Positions 16,321-25,425 of a DNA stretch of 40,966 nt are shown here, piece after piece. The notes under the pieces were generated by a model. That model made no database searches, had not been told where the DNA came from, and saw nothing but the letters and a program-made list of their open reading frames with translations. The stretch covers positions 1-40,966 of the forward strand of contig NZ_WBOS01000027.1 of NCBI RefSeq assembly GCF_008923245.1. Reading direction: 5' to 3'. The position numbers and the translations under genes were made by a program. The DNA comes from Cytobacillus depressus (lineage in GTDB: Bacteria > Bacillota > Bacilli > Bacillales > Cytobacillaceae). How positions within the stretch are numbered: the first letter of the stretch is position 1; each line of letters begins with the position of its first letter.

Positions 16321-16728
16321 ATAGGACAAGCTTAGATCCTTTCGATCAATCTGTGGCCTTTAACGCTTTGTTATAGGACATACTTCGGCACTTTCGACCA
16401 ATTTTTGTCCTTTAATGCTTCGTTTAAGGACACACTTTGGCGCTTTCTAGCAATCTGTGGCCTTTATTGCTTCGTCTAAGGACATACTTTGGCGCTTTCT
16501 TGCAATCCGTGTCCTTTATTGCTGTGTTTAAGGACATACTTTGGTGCTTTCTACCAATCTGTGGCCTTTATTGCTTCGTTTAAGGACATACTTTGGCGCT
16601 TTCTAGCAATCTGTGTCCTTTATTGCTTCGTTTAAGGACATACTTTGGCGCTTTCTAGCAATCTGTGTCCTTTATTGCTTTGTTTAAGGACATACTTTGG
16701 CGCTTTTGACCAAGTTGTGTCCTTTAAC
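16321..16728. repeat. Tandem repeat array, 52-bp unit, eight copies
   Basis: Units begin near 16321, 16373, 16426 and every 52 bp thereafter to about 16686. The consensus starts AAGGACATACTTTGG and ends TGTCCTTTATTGCTTCGTTT, so each unit carries terminal inverted AAGGACA/TGTCCTT. Copies toward the 3' end are nearly identical; the first two and the last are the most diverged. There is no open frame. Confidence 0.9.
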
Positions 16729-16742
16729 AGATTAGAGAGCCC

Positions 16743-17441
16743 TTATTGAATAGGCTCTCTCAATAAAAAGTGATGAATTTCGGAAAAGAGATTTTCACTT
16801 TCCTCACAATGACAAATGAGATGCCTAGATTCTTTTACGTAAATAAGTTTTTTAGCCGAAGCCCCAATGCTCTGATAAAGGAATTGAGCACTCTTTGGTG
16901 GAACGACGCCATCGCACTCTCCTTGGGCGATAAAAGTAGGAATTTCTACTTTGTTTAAAATCGGTCTAACCGTAGAAACGAGTCTGCGAAATTGTAAAGT
17001 TGCTGTGAAAGGAGTTGCTTTAATTTTTCGTTTGTATCTTGTAAACATTTCATTTTCAGAAATACGTCCCCGTAAGGCGTCCTTTACCATATCGCCGATA
17101 TCTAAAAAAAGCTGTTTTGGATTTAAATAATAAGCCGCCGCACTTAATAATACCAGTTTTGTAACCGGATAATGGACAGCTAAATAACTTGCGATCAACC
17201 CACCCATCGAAAAGCCAATAACATATACAGTCTCGCATTTTGCAATTAATCGCTGTAATTCTCGTTCCGCATGTTCAATCCAATTTTTATATTCTATGCC
17301 TTTTAGACTTAATGTATCTCCATGTCCAGGCAGTGTTGGTACTGCGATTTCCCAATTTGTCCGTTTCCTTAAATAGTCTGCCAAAGGCTCTACTTCAAAA
17401 GGAGCCCCTGTAAAACCATGTATGCATAAACATCCAATCAC
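16743..17441 (-). CDS. Alpha/beta-hydrolase (carboxylesterase-like)
   Basis: A 232-residue serine hydrolase of the monoacylglycerol lipase/Est30-type group. The oxyanion region is CIHGFTGAPFEVEPLADYL near the N terminus, the nucleophile elbow is GFSMGG (about residue 78), the acid is in GECDGVVPP and the His in ESRHLICH. I place the start at GTG 17441 because GGCGG lies 8 bases upstream and the HGFTG region then starts within 10 residues as in relatives; the open frame extends further upstream without homology. No signal peptide. Substrate unknown. Confidence 0.8.
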   Translation of the reverse strand: MIGCLCIHGFTGAPFEVEPLADYLRKRTNWEIAVPTLPGHGDTLSLKGIEYKNWIEHAERELQRLIAKCETVYVIGFSMGGLIASYLAVHYPVTKLVLLSAAAYYLNPKQLFLDIGDMVKDALRGRISENEMFTRYKRKIKATPFTATLQFRRLVSTVRPILNKVEIPTFIAQGECDGVVPPKSAQFLYQSIGASAKKLIYVKESRHLICHCEESENLFSEIHHFLLREPIQ

Positions 17442-17559
17442 ATAAATCACCGCCAGTAAAAATTGAAAGATTAATTCTATTTTACACCCTTGATTTTGAA
17501 CAATGCTAATTTTCGAAATGGTAATATTAAGGTAGGGATTCACTGACCTGAAACTTTGT

Positions 17560-17799
17560 TTGAACCTTTCGTCTCCCTTATTTGTATATGAGTTAAAAGA
17601 TTCAGACCAATTTGAGATTCCTGATATCCCGTTAAAAAGGAATCGATTGGAGCGCACCTTTCGCTATCTCGGCTCTCCGGCAGAAAATCCGTTTGAACAC
17701 TATATAAACAGTGCAGGCAGTCTAACAGTTTTAGCACTCTCTCCAATTCTATTAGGATTGTTATTTGTTATCCTTCAATTTATCCGGCTAAGTTATTGA
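17560..17799 (+). CDS. Possible small membrane protein (uncertain)
   Basis: An open frame of 79 codons from TTG 17560, with charged residues first and one clear membrane segment at the end (SLTVLALSPILLGLLFVILQFI). A strong terminator follows right after the stop codon. Against it: no good ribosome-binding site, no ATG or GTG start, and I recognise no family. It could be a truncated remnant of a longer membrane protein. Confidence 0.3.
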   Translation: MNLSSPLFVYELKDSDQFEIPDIPLKRNRLERTFRYLGSPAENPFEHYINSAGSLTVLALSPILLGLLFVILQFIRLSY

Positions 17800-17800
17800 A

Positions 17801-17835
17801 AAAATCCCTGTTTCACATGGAACAGGGATTTTTTT
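17801..17835. terminator. Bidirectional terminator downstream of murF
   Basis: The perfect hairpin AAATCCCTGTT/AACAGGGATTT has an 8-nt loop. It has T tracts on both strands and can end murF on the minus strand and any transcript crossing 17560-17799 on the plus strand. Confidence 0.88.
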
Positions 17836-17892
17836 CTATATAATACAGTATGAGTAAAAAAACTATTTTACAAAATTAATTCCAAGGCCAGT

Positions 17893-19266
17893 TTATTGCA
17901 GGGCAGCTATGATTTCTTCTAGCTTCATGCCTCTTGATGCTTTGACTAAAACAATTGTTTCCTCGTCAACGAGTTTTTCAATTTTTTCGATCAGCAGCTG
18001 CTTTTCAGTAAATGAAAATACGTGATCAGCTGGCAATTTCTTTCTTGCACCTTCAGCAATCCATTCTCCTAACTTGCCAAATGTTAAGACATAGTTAATT
18101 TTATTAGGATCAATGGATTCGCCCATCTTCAGATGAAAATTCTTTTCTTCTGGACCTAGTTCAAGCATGTCGCCAAGAACGAGAATTTTATTTTTGTAGC
18201 CTGGAAGATGGGAAAGAAGCTCGATTGCTGCATGCATCGAGGTTGGGCTTGCATTATAGGCATCATTGATGATTTTTTCGCCTTTTCTGCCTTGCAGTAG
18301 TTCTGTTCGCATATTTGTTAATTTCAGCTTGGCGAAGCCTTCGTTCATTTTTTCATATGGCACACCAAATTGGTTAGCGACTGTCATCGCGGCTAAAGCG
18401 TTTAAAACATTATGTGTTCCTAAAACAGGAAGCTTAAATTCGCTATTTGACACATTCGTGCTGAAGACGCTCCCATTATCATTTTGTTCAATATCCACAG
18501 GGTAGATATTATTTATCCCCCTTCTACCAAATGTTTTAATCATTATATTGCCTTTATAATCTAATAACTTTTCACTTAAAAGCGGTTCATCCCCGTAATA
18601 AGTAACTAAGCCATTCTCCTGAAGACCATTGATAATTTCTAGCTTTGCTTCAGTTATTCCCTCTCGCGAACCTAAGTCAAGAAGGTGGGACTCCCCAATA
18701 TTAGTGATGATCGCTGCCTCAGGTCGTGCGAGTCGGGTTAGAAAATCAATCTCTCCCCTACTGCTCATCCCCATTTCCAAAACAGCTATTTCTGTATCTT
18801 CTTCTAAAGCCAGGATGGTTAATGGCAAGCCAATTTCATTATTAAAATTTCCTTCTGTTTTTTGAACTTTGTATTCAATCGCAAGGAGATTGGCCGTCAT
18901 GTCCTTTGTTGTCGTTTTCCCATTGCTGCCGGTAATGCCGACAATGCGAACATTAAGCATATTTCGATAAGCTCTTGCAAGCTCTTGCAAGGCTAACAGC
19001 GTATCTTCAACGATTAATATCGGTAAATGCAATGGCGGATTCGGCACATCCTTTTGCCAAAAAGCTGCCGCAGCGCCCTTTTGGATCGCTTCCTCTACAA
19101 AGCGATGGCCGTCAGAGTTTTCACCTTTAAAAGGGACAAATAAATTGCCTTGTTCAATCTTTCTAGAATCTATGCTTAAACCGCGCACTTCTATATTCTG
19201 AAATTCAGAAAGATCATTTTCAATTTTGATCATTTCCGAAATCTGTTTAACTGTTTTTGTTATCAT
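17893..19266 (-). CDS. murF: UDP-N-acetylmuramoyl-tripeptide--D-alanyl-D-alanine ligase
   Basis: A 457-residue Mur ligase. It has an N-terminal UDP-binding domain (VRGLSIDSRKIEQGNLFVPFKGENSDGH), the ATP loop GITGSNGKTTTKD (about residue 111), the central NFNNEIGLPLTIL, and INDAYNASPTSM at the start of the C-terminal domain. It adds D-Ala-D-Ala to the UDP-MurNAc tripeptide in the cytoplasm. AAGGAGG precedes the ATG. It follows ddl on the same strand, which makes its dipeptide substrate, but a 335-bp repeat-containing gap lies between them. Confidence 0.95.
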   Translation of the reverse strand: MITKTVKQISEMIKIENDLSEFQNIEVRGLSIDSRKIEQGNLFVPFKGENSDGHRFVEEAIQKGAAAAFWQKDVPNPPLHLPILIVEDTLLALQELARAYRNMLNVRIVGITGSNGKTTTKDMTANLLAIEYKVQKTEGNFNNEIGLPLTILALEEDTEIAVLEMGMSSRGEIDFLTRLARPEAAIITNIGESHLLDLGSREGITEAKLEIINGLQENGLVTYYGDEPLLSEKLLDYKGNIMIKTFGRRGINNIYPVDIEQNDNGSVFSTNVSNSEFKLPVLGTHNVLNALAAMTVANQFGVPYEKMNEGFAKLKLTNMRTELLQGRKGEKIINDAYNASPTSMHAAIELLSHLPGYKNKILVLGDMLELGPEEKNFHLKMGESIDPNKINYVLTFGKLGEWIAEGARKKLPADHVFSFTEKQLLIEKIEKLVDEETIVLVKASRGMKLEEIIAALQ

Positions 19267-19328
19267 TTCGAACCTCCTTGGCTAACGAACGATCTGCATT
19301 CTTTATCTTAACATGTAGTCATAGAAGA

Positions 19329-19349
19329 AACACGGCAAAAAGCCGTGTT
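19329..19349. terminator. Hairpin upstream of murF
   Basis: AACACGGC/GCCGTGTT flanks an AAAAA loop, between ddl and murF. The T tract is short, so it may be only a weak terminator or processing site. Confidence 0.45.
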
Positions 19350-19372
19350 CCAACTGCTTATTCCAGCTCCAC

Positions 19373-19597
19373 AAGGAACGCTACGGCAGTATTATCACCG
19401 CACTAGTAAAAGCGTTAGCTTTTGAAGGAGCGCCTAAGGGCTCAAGGTCACAAGCCAATCCGTCAAGTAGGTTAAAGAGCAACTTACTCGCCATCTTGTC
19501 TTGTGCTTGCGGCCCACAGAATGTGGGTCATGCAGACGTTGCCGCAGGTCGTGGCGACTTAAGTCTGCGGTCCTTAATTAGTCAAGGCGCTTCCGCT
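19373..19597. repeat. Composite interspersed repeat between ddl and murF
   Basis: On the minus strand it begins AGCGGAAGCGCCTTG and later reads GATTGGCTTGTGACCTTGAG, AGGCGCT and AGCT, like the element at 40300-40416. Inside it (19509-19577) lies a second copy of the GCGGCCCACA module of 11069-11137. It is therefore a mosaic of two repeat families. No coding frame. Confidence 0.7.
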
Positions 19598-19601
19598 TTT
19601 T

Positions 19602-20684
19602 TTATTCCATCGTATATTTAATATGCTGCTTTTCGTTGTGTCTTTCAATAGCCAAATTAACAAGGCGTTCAATTAACTGTGGATACTCAACCCCAGTGTG
19701 CTTCCAAAGCAGCGGGAACATGCTAAATGGCGTAAATCCAGGCATCGTATTAACCTCATTAATATACCATTTTCCTTCTCGTGTTAAGAAGAAGTCCGCT
19801 CTCACTAGTCCCGAACAGTCAAGTGATTTGAATGCACGAATGGCCATTTCCTTTAGCTGCTCATACTCTGATTCTGTAATTTCAGCCGGAATAATTAATG
19901 CAGTGTTGCCATCTTCATATTTGGCTTTATAATCATAAAATTCCTTTTTCGGAACAATTTCGCCGGCAACAGAACATTCAGGGTGATCATTGCCAAGGAC
20001 ACCAGCCTCAATTTCTCTAGCCGTCACGCCCTCTTCGATAATGATTTTACGGTCAAATTTGAATGCTTCAGAAAATGCCTTTTCCAACTCTGATCGATTC
20101 GTACATTTGCTAATCCCTACACTTGAACCAAGGTTTGCCGGTTTGACAAAGCATGGATAGCCAAGTTCACTTTCAACCTTTTTATATGCTTCCTCATTAT
20201 CCTTCTCCCATTCACTGCGGATAAACCAAACATATTTCACTTGAGGAAGGCCTGCCTGAGCAAAGATATTTTTCATTATCACTTTATCCATTCCAGCTGA
20301 TGATGAAAGCACGCCGTTCCCAACATAAGGAAGATTAAGTAGTTCAAGCAAGCCCTGAACCGTGCCATCTTCTCCATTCGGTCCGTGCAGCAGCGGGAAG
20401 ATAACATCGAATGAGCCTTTTTCATCTTCTGTAGCCTTAAACAATGCAGGAGCTAAAGCCGTAGGAGGAAGTGCATCCAAGTTGGAAAACGCCAGCTCCT
20501 TCACATTTTCAACAGGTCCTGTTAGCTGGGGTCCTTTATTCCAAGCGCCATCTTTTGATATATATATAGGATAAACTTCAAACTTCTCTTGGTCTAACGC
20601 CTTTAAGACAGCCATAGCTGTTTGCATAGAAACTTCATGTTCAGCGGATTTCCCGCCGTATAATAGTCCAACTTTCGTTTTCAT
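19602..20684 (-). CDS. ddl: D-alanine--D-alanine ligase
   Basis: A 360-residue ATP-grasp ligase. It has VGLLYGGKSAEHEVSM at the N terminus, PLLHGPNGEDGTVQGLLELLNLPYVG around residue 98-122, CFVKPANLGSSVGISK around 180, and the Mg/ATP segment INEVNTMPGFTPFSMFP near 313. It joins two D-alanines supplied by Alr. GGAGG lies about 12 bases from ATG. In B. subtilis it also precedes murF and cshA. Confidence 0.95.
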   Translation of the reverse strand: MKTKVGLLYGGKSAEHEVSMQTAMAVLKALDQEKFEVYPIYISKDGAWNKGPQLTGPVENVKELAFSNLDALPPTALAPALFKATEDEKGSFDVIFPLLHGPNGEDGTVQGLLELLNLPYVGNGVLSSSAGMDKVIMKNIFAQAGLPQVKYVWFIRSEWEKDNEEAYKKVESELGYPCFVKPANLGSSVGISKCTNRSELEKAFSEAFKFDRKIIIEEGVTAREIEAGVLGNDHPECSVAGEIVPKKEFYDYKAKYEDGNTALIIPAEITESEYEQLKEMAIRAFKSLDCSGLVRADFFLTREGKWYINEVNTMPGFTPFSMFPLLWKHTGVEYPQLIERLVNLAIERHNEKQHIKYTME

Positions 20685-20988
20685 AAATAATGTGAACCTC
20701 CATTCTCAATCACTTTCCTATTTTACCACTTAGTGAATTAAGAAAGGGAGTGATTAAGGTGTGATTTATCGAGGAATATTTTTCAAACATTCGCCCATTA
20801 CTTTATATGTATGTAAAAACATCATGGGTGGAAACTAAATTTTGTTTTCACATAATAACTACAGATTATTTTATCTCAAAAAAGAATGTCGAAAAACTAT
20901 TTTATTATTTCAATTTTGTTAAAAAGGTGTTTTCCGAATAATGGAATTTCGATAATTTAATTTTGAAAAGAGAGTAATTCCTTCTAAT
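20685..20988. other. Gap between ddl and the transport operon
   Basis: AT-rich stretch with no credible open frame. It holds the ddl upstream region on the minus strand; TAAAAT near 20723-20728 could serve as a -10 but no good -35 accompanies it. Nothing else stands out. Confidence 0.45.
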
Positions 20989-21018
20989 CAAAAAACAGAC
21001 CCATATTACTGGATCTGT
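20989..21018 (-). terminator. Terminator of the transport/phosphatase operon
   Basis: ACAGACCCA/TGGATCTGT (one mismatch) around a 6-nt loop is followed by a run of T residues on the minus strand. The stop codon of the PHP gene lies inside the hairpin. Confidence 0.75.
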
Positions 21019-22013
21019 ACCATAATTCGTTCTCTTTGCTGAAAGGTTGCTAGATTTGAAGCGCCTAATTGCTGTAACAATGTCTTGTTTTCTGCTACAT
21101 ATTTGCCAAGATCGTCTGGAAAGTGTGAATCAGAAGAAAGGGTAATGGGGACACCCTTCTTGACAATTGTCTTTAGGAAATCAACAGATGGACACATTTC
21201 CTTAACTGGATAGCGATAATATAGACCCGCGTTCACTTCTGTAGCCGTATTTGTTTCTAATAGTGCATCTGCTATACGTTCATACCATTTTTGATTAAAA
21301 GATTCATTGTTTACTTTGAAGTTAAATACTTTTAAATTATCTAAATGGGCAACAAAATCAAACATCTTTGACCGAATCATTTTTTCAACGGTTTCATAAA
21401 AACGTGTATATAACTCGGTTAAATCTTGTTTTTCGAAGTGAGATACGGTTTGTGGATTATCAAATCCCCATCCGTCCACAAAATGAACAGAACCGATCAC
21501 ATAATCCCATGGTTTTCCTTCTAAAAGGGCTGCAAGCTCCTGCTCTTGCCCGACAAAATAATCCGCTTCAATGCCTAACTTTAATGAGACGCCTTCATTT
21601 TCCCAGCGCTTTTTTGCTGCTAAAATGACTTCAACGAATTCGTCCATTTTTTCCGTCATGACATTTTTCAGCCAATATGACTGCAATGCGCCAATTGAAT
21701 CAGATGGGTCTAAATTCAACGCGGTTTCAAAATAGTTCTTCGTTTCTTGAAAACGATACAAATGATCGACAATTCCAACTTCCTTCAAACCAACTTCTTT
21801 TGCTTTTTTCAAATATAAGTCCAACCATTCCTGACTATAACAGCCAGCTTTCAATCGTTTGGATAGCTGATTCATTTCGTATTCAATCTTTGCTTTCGAC
21901 CCATGTTCAAGTGATACATTTGGTTGAAAATATCCAAGAGCTTTCGCCGTTCTTTCAAGCCAGCTAAACGAATATGGTCCTTCTTCAAGATGTACGTGAT
22001 AATCGATTAACAT
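21006..22013 (-). CDS. PHP-domain phosphoesterase (histidinol-phosphatase-like)
   Basis: A 335-residue member of the PHP family. Metal-binding motifs appear in order: DYHVHLEEGPYS at the start, GIVDHLYRF near 100, GIEADYF near 165, GSVHFVDGW near 195, VAHLDNLKVF near 240 and SSDSHFPDDLG near 300. These enzymes hydrolyse phosphate monoesters with a metal cluster. No his genes are near; as last gene of a transport operon it more likely acts on the imported compound. I start at ATG 22013 with GGGGAG nine bases upstream; it overlaps the regulator by 7 bp. Confidence 0.8.
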   Translation of the reverse strand: MLIDYHVHLEEGPYSFSWLERTAKALGYFQPNVSLEHGSKAKIEYEMNQLSKRLKAGCYSQEWLDLYLKKAKEVGLKEVGIVDHLYRFQETKNYFETALNLDPSDSIGALQSYWLKNVMTEKMDEFVEVILAAKKRWENEGVSLKLGIEADYFVGQEQELAALLEGKPWDYVIGSVHFVDGWGFDNPQTVSHFEKQDLTELYTRFYETVEKMIRSKMFDFVAHLDNLKVFNFKVNNESFNQKWYERIADALLETNTATEVNAGLYYRYPVKEMCPSVDFLKTIVKKGVPITLSSDSHFPDDLGKYVAENKTLLQQLGASNLATFQQRERIMVQIQ

Positions 22014-22795
22014 TCCACTTGACTCCCCTTTGCGATTGTCCATTTCGTGTACCATTCTTTCCATTCTTTCGGACAAAGCTGATTACTTATGACTTCATCG
22101 AATTGGTTCGCCTGAGCGAAAGAGAAAAATGAAGGAACACCTATTTTCGATGAATCAGCGAGCAAAATACACTTTTTACTGCACGCCATCATTTTCGCTG
22201 AAACGAGCGATTCATCTAAATCATAATCATAGATTGTATCTGCCACCATTCCACCACAGGAAATGAACGCTTTATCCAAATGCATATGACTTAGCCACTC
22301 AAGTGTCATGGCACCTGAGACAGAGGATTGCGCGGGATTCGATACCCCACCGAGCATGATTACCTTTCCTGTCACTCGCTTTTCTTCAATCGCTTGGTTA
22401 AACCGATCGGCTGCAGCAATCGAATTCGTTACAATGGTTAAATTATGCAAATTTTGAATGAAATCAGCCATATGAACCGTAGTCGTTCCAACATCGATCG
22501 CAATCGTATCTCCATCTTCAATACGTGATATCGCTTCTAAAGCAATTTGTACTTTTTCGATCCGATTGATATCAAGCTTTCGTAAAAAGGCTTGTTCTTC
22601 TTCTAGTCTTGTATACAGAACAGCTCCCCCGTGTACTCGAGTTAACTGTTCAAGCTTCTCTAGCTCGTTCAAGTCTCGGCGAATCGTTTCTGGCGTCACA
22701 GAAAACTCTGACGCCATTTTTGCCACGGATACTCGCTTCTCCTCTTTCACCCATTGAATAATTAAACGCTGTCGTTCTTCTTTTATTTCATTCAT
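22007..22795 (-). CDS. DeoR/GlpR-family transcriptional regulator
   Basis: A 262-residue repressor-type protein. The N-terminal winged helix contains VSVAKMASEFSVTPETIRRDLNELE (about residues 22-46), followed by VHGGAVL. The C-terminal DeoR sensor domain has IAIDVGTTTVHMA and IVTNSIAAADRF and LADSSKIG. Such domains usually sense sugar phosphates or related phosphorylated compounds. It is embedded in the operon and is likely to control it; candidate operators lie at 27481-27566. It overlaps both neighbours by a few bases. Confidence 0.87.
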   Translation of the reverse strand: MNEIKEERQRLIIQWVKEEKRVSVAKMASEFSVTPETIRRDLNELEKLEQLTRVHGGAVLYTRLEEEQAFLRKLDINRIEKVQIALEAISRIEDGDTIAIDVGTTTVHMADFIQNLHNLTIVTNSIAAADRFNQAIEEKRVTGKVIMLGGVSNPAQSSVSGAMTLEWLSHMHLDKAFISCGGMVADTIYDYDLDESLVSAKMMACSKKCILLADSSKIGVPSFFSFAQANQFDEVISNQLCPKEWKEWYTKWTIAKGSQVEC

Positions 22796-23796
22796 GATAA
22801 AGCAATAACATCCTCTGGTTCCACAAATAATTGATACTCCATCCCTTGCACAAAAGTAGGAGCACGATGATGTAATTGTTCCGTCGTAAATTGCTTGTCG
22901 TCGGCATAAAATGTTGTCCTGATCACATTTCCATTCATAACAGAATCACCAGCAATTGCTCGTAATGGGTAAGAGGAGGGTTGTGATTGTATATGAATCG
23001 ATTCAGGGCGAATCGCGTATTTATCTGCAGACATCGATAAATTTTTTCCAAATAGATTTCCTAATTGATCCTTTGAAAAAACATTGTATCTGCCAATAAA
23101 ATTGGCGACAAATTCCGTTTTTGGTCTTGTATAAATTTCAGATGGTGTTCCTTCTTGCGCAATTTTCCCCTTATTCATGACGAAAATGCGATCAGAAACA
23201 GACATTGCTTCTTCTTGGTCATGTGTAACAAGAATCATTGTCATATTCAGTTCACGTTGAATCGTGCGCAGTTCGACTTGCAAATGCTTCCGAATTTGCG
23301 CATCAAGCGCACTTAACGGTTCATCAAGCAACAATACTTTCGGACGAACAACAAGTGAACGAGCAAGTGCGACCCGTTGCTGCTGACCGCCGGATAGCTC
23401 ATGCGGATACGCCTTCTTCTTTTCTTGTAGACCAACGAGCTCTAACATTCTTTCTACACGTTCTTCCACTTCATTGGCTGGTTTTTTGTTCATTTTTAAA
23501 CCAAATGCAACATTTTCAAACACTGTCATATTCGGAAAAAGTGCGTATGATTGAAATACCATACCCACTTTGCGCTTTTTAGGAGGAATGTTCTTCATGT
23601 CTTTTCCATCGATCATCACCGTACCGCCAGTCGCATCTGTTAGACCGGATAATATGCGCAAGATCGTACTTTTTCCACAGCCACTTGGTCCAAGTAACGT
23701 CACAAATTCACCATCTTGAATTTTCATATCAATTCCAGTAAGAACATTTGTATCTTGATATTGCTTATGAACGTCTTTTAACAATACATGACTCAT
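22792..23796 (-). CDS. ABC transporter ATP-binding protein (PotA/FbpC/PhnT type)
   Basis: A 334-residue ATPase with Walker A GPSGCGKST (about residue 35), Q loop VFQSYALFPNMTVFENVAFGL, signature LSGGQQQRVALARSL, Walker B VLLLDEPLSALDAQIR and switch His VTHDQEEAMS. After residue 240 comes a C-terminal regulatory OB-like extension (YAIRPESIHI and later strands), as in importers for polyamines, iron and 2-aminoethylphosphonate. It pairs with the two permeases encoded just upstream and overlaps both neighbours by 4 bp. Confidence 0.9.
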   Translation of the reverse strand: MSHVLLKDVHKQYQDTNVLTGIDMKIQDGEFVTLLGPSGCGKSTILRILSGLTDATGGTVMIDGKDMKNIPPKKRKVGMVFQSYALFPNMTVFENVAFGLKMNKKPANEVEERVERMLELVGLQEKKKAYPHELSGGQQQRVALARSLVVRPKVLLLDEPLSALDAQIRKHLQVELRTIQRELNMTMILVTHDQEEAMSVSDRIFVMNKGKIAQEGTPSEIYTRPKTEFVANFIGRYNVFSKDQLGNLFGKNLSMSADKYAIRPESIHIQSQPSSYPLRAIAGDSVMNGNVIRTTFYADDKQFTTEQLHHRAPTFVQGMEYQLFVEPEDVIALS

Positions 23797-24572
23797 GCGC
23801 GCGTCATCCCTTTCGCTTTATTCGTTAATACTGCCATCACCATCGTCAAAATCCCCATCAACACGATGTATAAGAACACAATTGCACTCGCAATATGACC
23901 ACTTGTACTTAATTTCGCCATTAAATAAATTTGCACGGTTTCAAAACGAGAACCAACCACAAGGTTAATCAAAACAAATTCACCAAATAAGACGGAAAAC
24001 GATAACAGTGCTGATACGAATAACCCCGGATATACTGATGGAAGTAACACCTTACGGAAAGCGTCCATTTTTGAAGCACCTAATAATTCTGCCGCATCCA
24101 TTAATTGACGTCCTTGTACATTCCTCAAGCTATTTCGTGTTCCTTGGTACATATACGGGAGGACACTAATGACATATACTCCAATCACAGCTAGTGTCAT
24201 TGGCATACTTGTTCCTGAATAAAATCGAATTAATCCAACTGCTAGAATAACACCTGGGAAGGCGTACACCATCACAATACTTGCCTGAAACCACTTTTCT
24301 AACTTTGGAAAGTATAAGACGATCACGAAAATCGCCGGCACAATAAACAAAATTGAAATGACAACCGCTCCTCCAGAAAGAAGAACAGATCGGCCGAACG
24401 CTTCGATAAAGCGAGCATCTTGAAAGAGCGCACCAATCCATTCGAACGTTAATCCTTCCGGTAAAATGGTTTTATTCCATTCTGTTGAAAATGCATACAA
24501 AGCTGTTGCGAGAATCGGCAAAGCTAAATATATTCCGATCAGGGTGAGCATAATGACTGTAAACTTTTTCAT
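23793..24572 (-). CDS. ABC transporter permease, second subunit
   Basis: A 259-residue membrane protein with about six transmembrane segments and the ATPase-coupling EAA-like loop MDAAELLGASKMDAFRKVLLP (about residues 142-162). I start at ATG 24572 because it overlaps the stop codon of the preceding permease (ATGA); the frame is open further up to GTG 24611 without a ribosome-binding site. It resembles PhnV/PotC-type subunits. It would form the channel with the other permease. Confidence 0.88.
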   Translation of the reverse strand: MKKFTVIMLTLIGIYLALPILATALYAFSTEWNKTILPEGLTFEWIGALFQDARFIEAFGRSVLLSGGAVVISILFIVPAIFVIVLYFPKLEKWFQASIVMVYAFPGVILAVGLIRFYSGTSMPMTLAVIGVYVISVLPYMYQGTRNSLRNVQGRQLMDAAELLGASKMDAFRKVLLPSVYPGLFVSALLSFSVLFGEFVLINLVVGSRFETVQIYLMAKLSTSGHIASAIVFLYIVLMGILTMVMAVLTNKAKGMTRA

Positions 24573-25411
24573 CGCTTCAACAAATCCCTTCTCGTTTTTT
24601 TGACGAGCCACTCACTAAGCAACATAACAATAATCATGATCAAACCAAGTAGAACGGCAATCGCGCTCGCTAATTCCGGTTGAGCAAAGATATCTCCTGT
24701 AATCAATGCCCCGATCCGAATAGCCGCTAGGTTAAAATTACTCCCCGTTAAAGCATAAGCAGATGCGTAGGCACCCATCGCATTGGCGAACAAAATGGTA
24801 AACGTTCCTGCAATTCCAGGAAATATGATAGGCAGACCGATTTTTCGCCAAAATACAACCGGTGAGGCGCCTAATAACGCAGCGGCATCTTTCCACTGTT
24901 GCTGTATTCCGTGATATATCGGATATAAAAGCATAATTGCCAGAGGAAGTTGAAAGTAAATATAAATGAGTAATAGCCCTGACCAGCTATAAAGCGAAAA
25001 GGATAGGTCCCAACCAAACGAATGAAGTGCTAATGTAAAAAGTCCGCTATTTCCAAGTAATACAATAAATGCAAAAGCAAGCGGAACACCTGCAAAGTTA
25101 GAAGTTAAATTGGACAAAATCAATAACCTTTCGCGGATCTGTTCGGGAAAATATGTCATCGCAAACACCCCAAGTAAAGAAACGGCGAGGGCAATGAATG
25201 CTGAAACGATAGACAAAGCGAAACTATTTTTAAACCCTTGTAAAATATAAGAGCTTGATAACGCTTCTTGATAATGTTCTAACGTAAAGCCTTGACTATT
25301 AGAAAAACTGCTCACCAACATGTAAATGAGCGGGACGAGAAAAAAGAACGTCATCAATAAAGCGAACGGGACTAATATGAGAAGTACGCTTTTTTTTCCA
25401 TTCATAATCAT
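24569..25411 (-). CDS. ABC transporter permease, first subunit
   Basis: A 280-residue membrane protein with about six transmembrane segments. The coupling loop is WKDAAALLGASPVVFWRKIGLP (about residues 169-190). It resembles PhnU/PotB-type subunits. The start follows AAGGGAG. A 100-bp gap holding a hairpin element separates it from the preceding enzyme gene; the remaining genes of the operon overlap each other. Confidence 0.88.
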   Translation of the reverse strand: MIMNGKKSVLLILVPFALLMTFFFLVPLIYMLVSSFSNSQGFTLEHYQEALSSSYILQGFKNSFALSIVSAFIALAVSLLGVFAMTYFPEQIRERLLILSNLTSNFAGVPLAFAFIVLLGNSGLFTLALHSFGWDLSFSLYSWSGLLLIYIYFQLPLAIMLLYPIYHGIQQQWKDAAALLGASPVVFWRKIGLPIIFPGIAGTFTILFANAMGAYASAYALTGSNFNLAAIRIGALITGDIFAQPELASAIAVLLGLIMIIVMLLSEWLVKKTRRDLLKR

Positions 25412-25425
25412 GATGTCTCCCTTTT

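Noticed and set aside
16321..16728. CRISPR array
   Set aside because: The whole 52-bp unit is repeated with no unique spacers, and no cas genes are nearby; it is an ordinary tandem repeat.
21006..22013. Histidine biosynthesis phosphatase (HisK/HisJ) as a firm call
   Set aside because: The PHP fold fits, but no his genes are present and the gene is coupled to a transporter regulator, so the substrate is left open.
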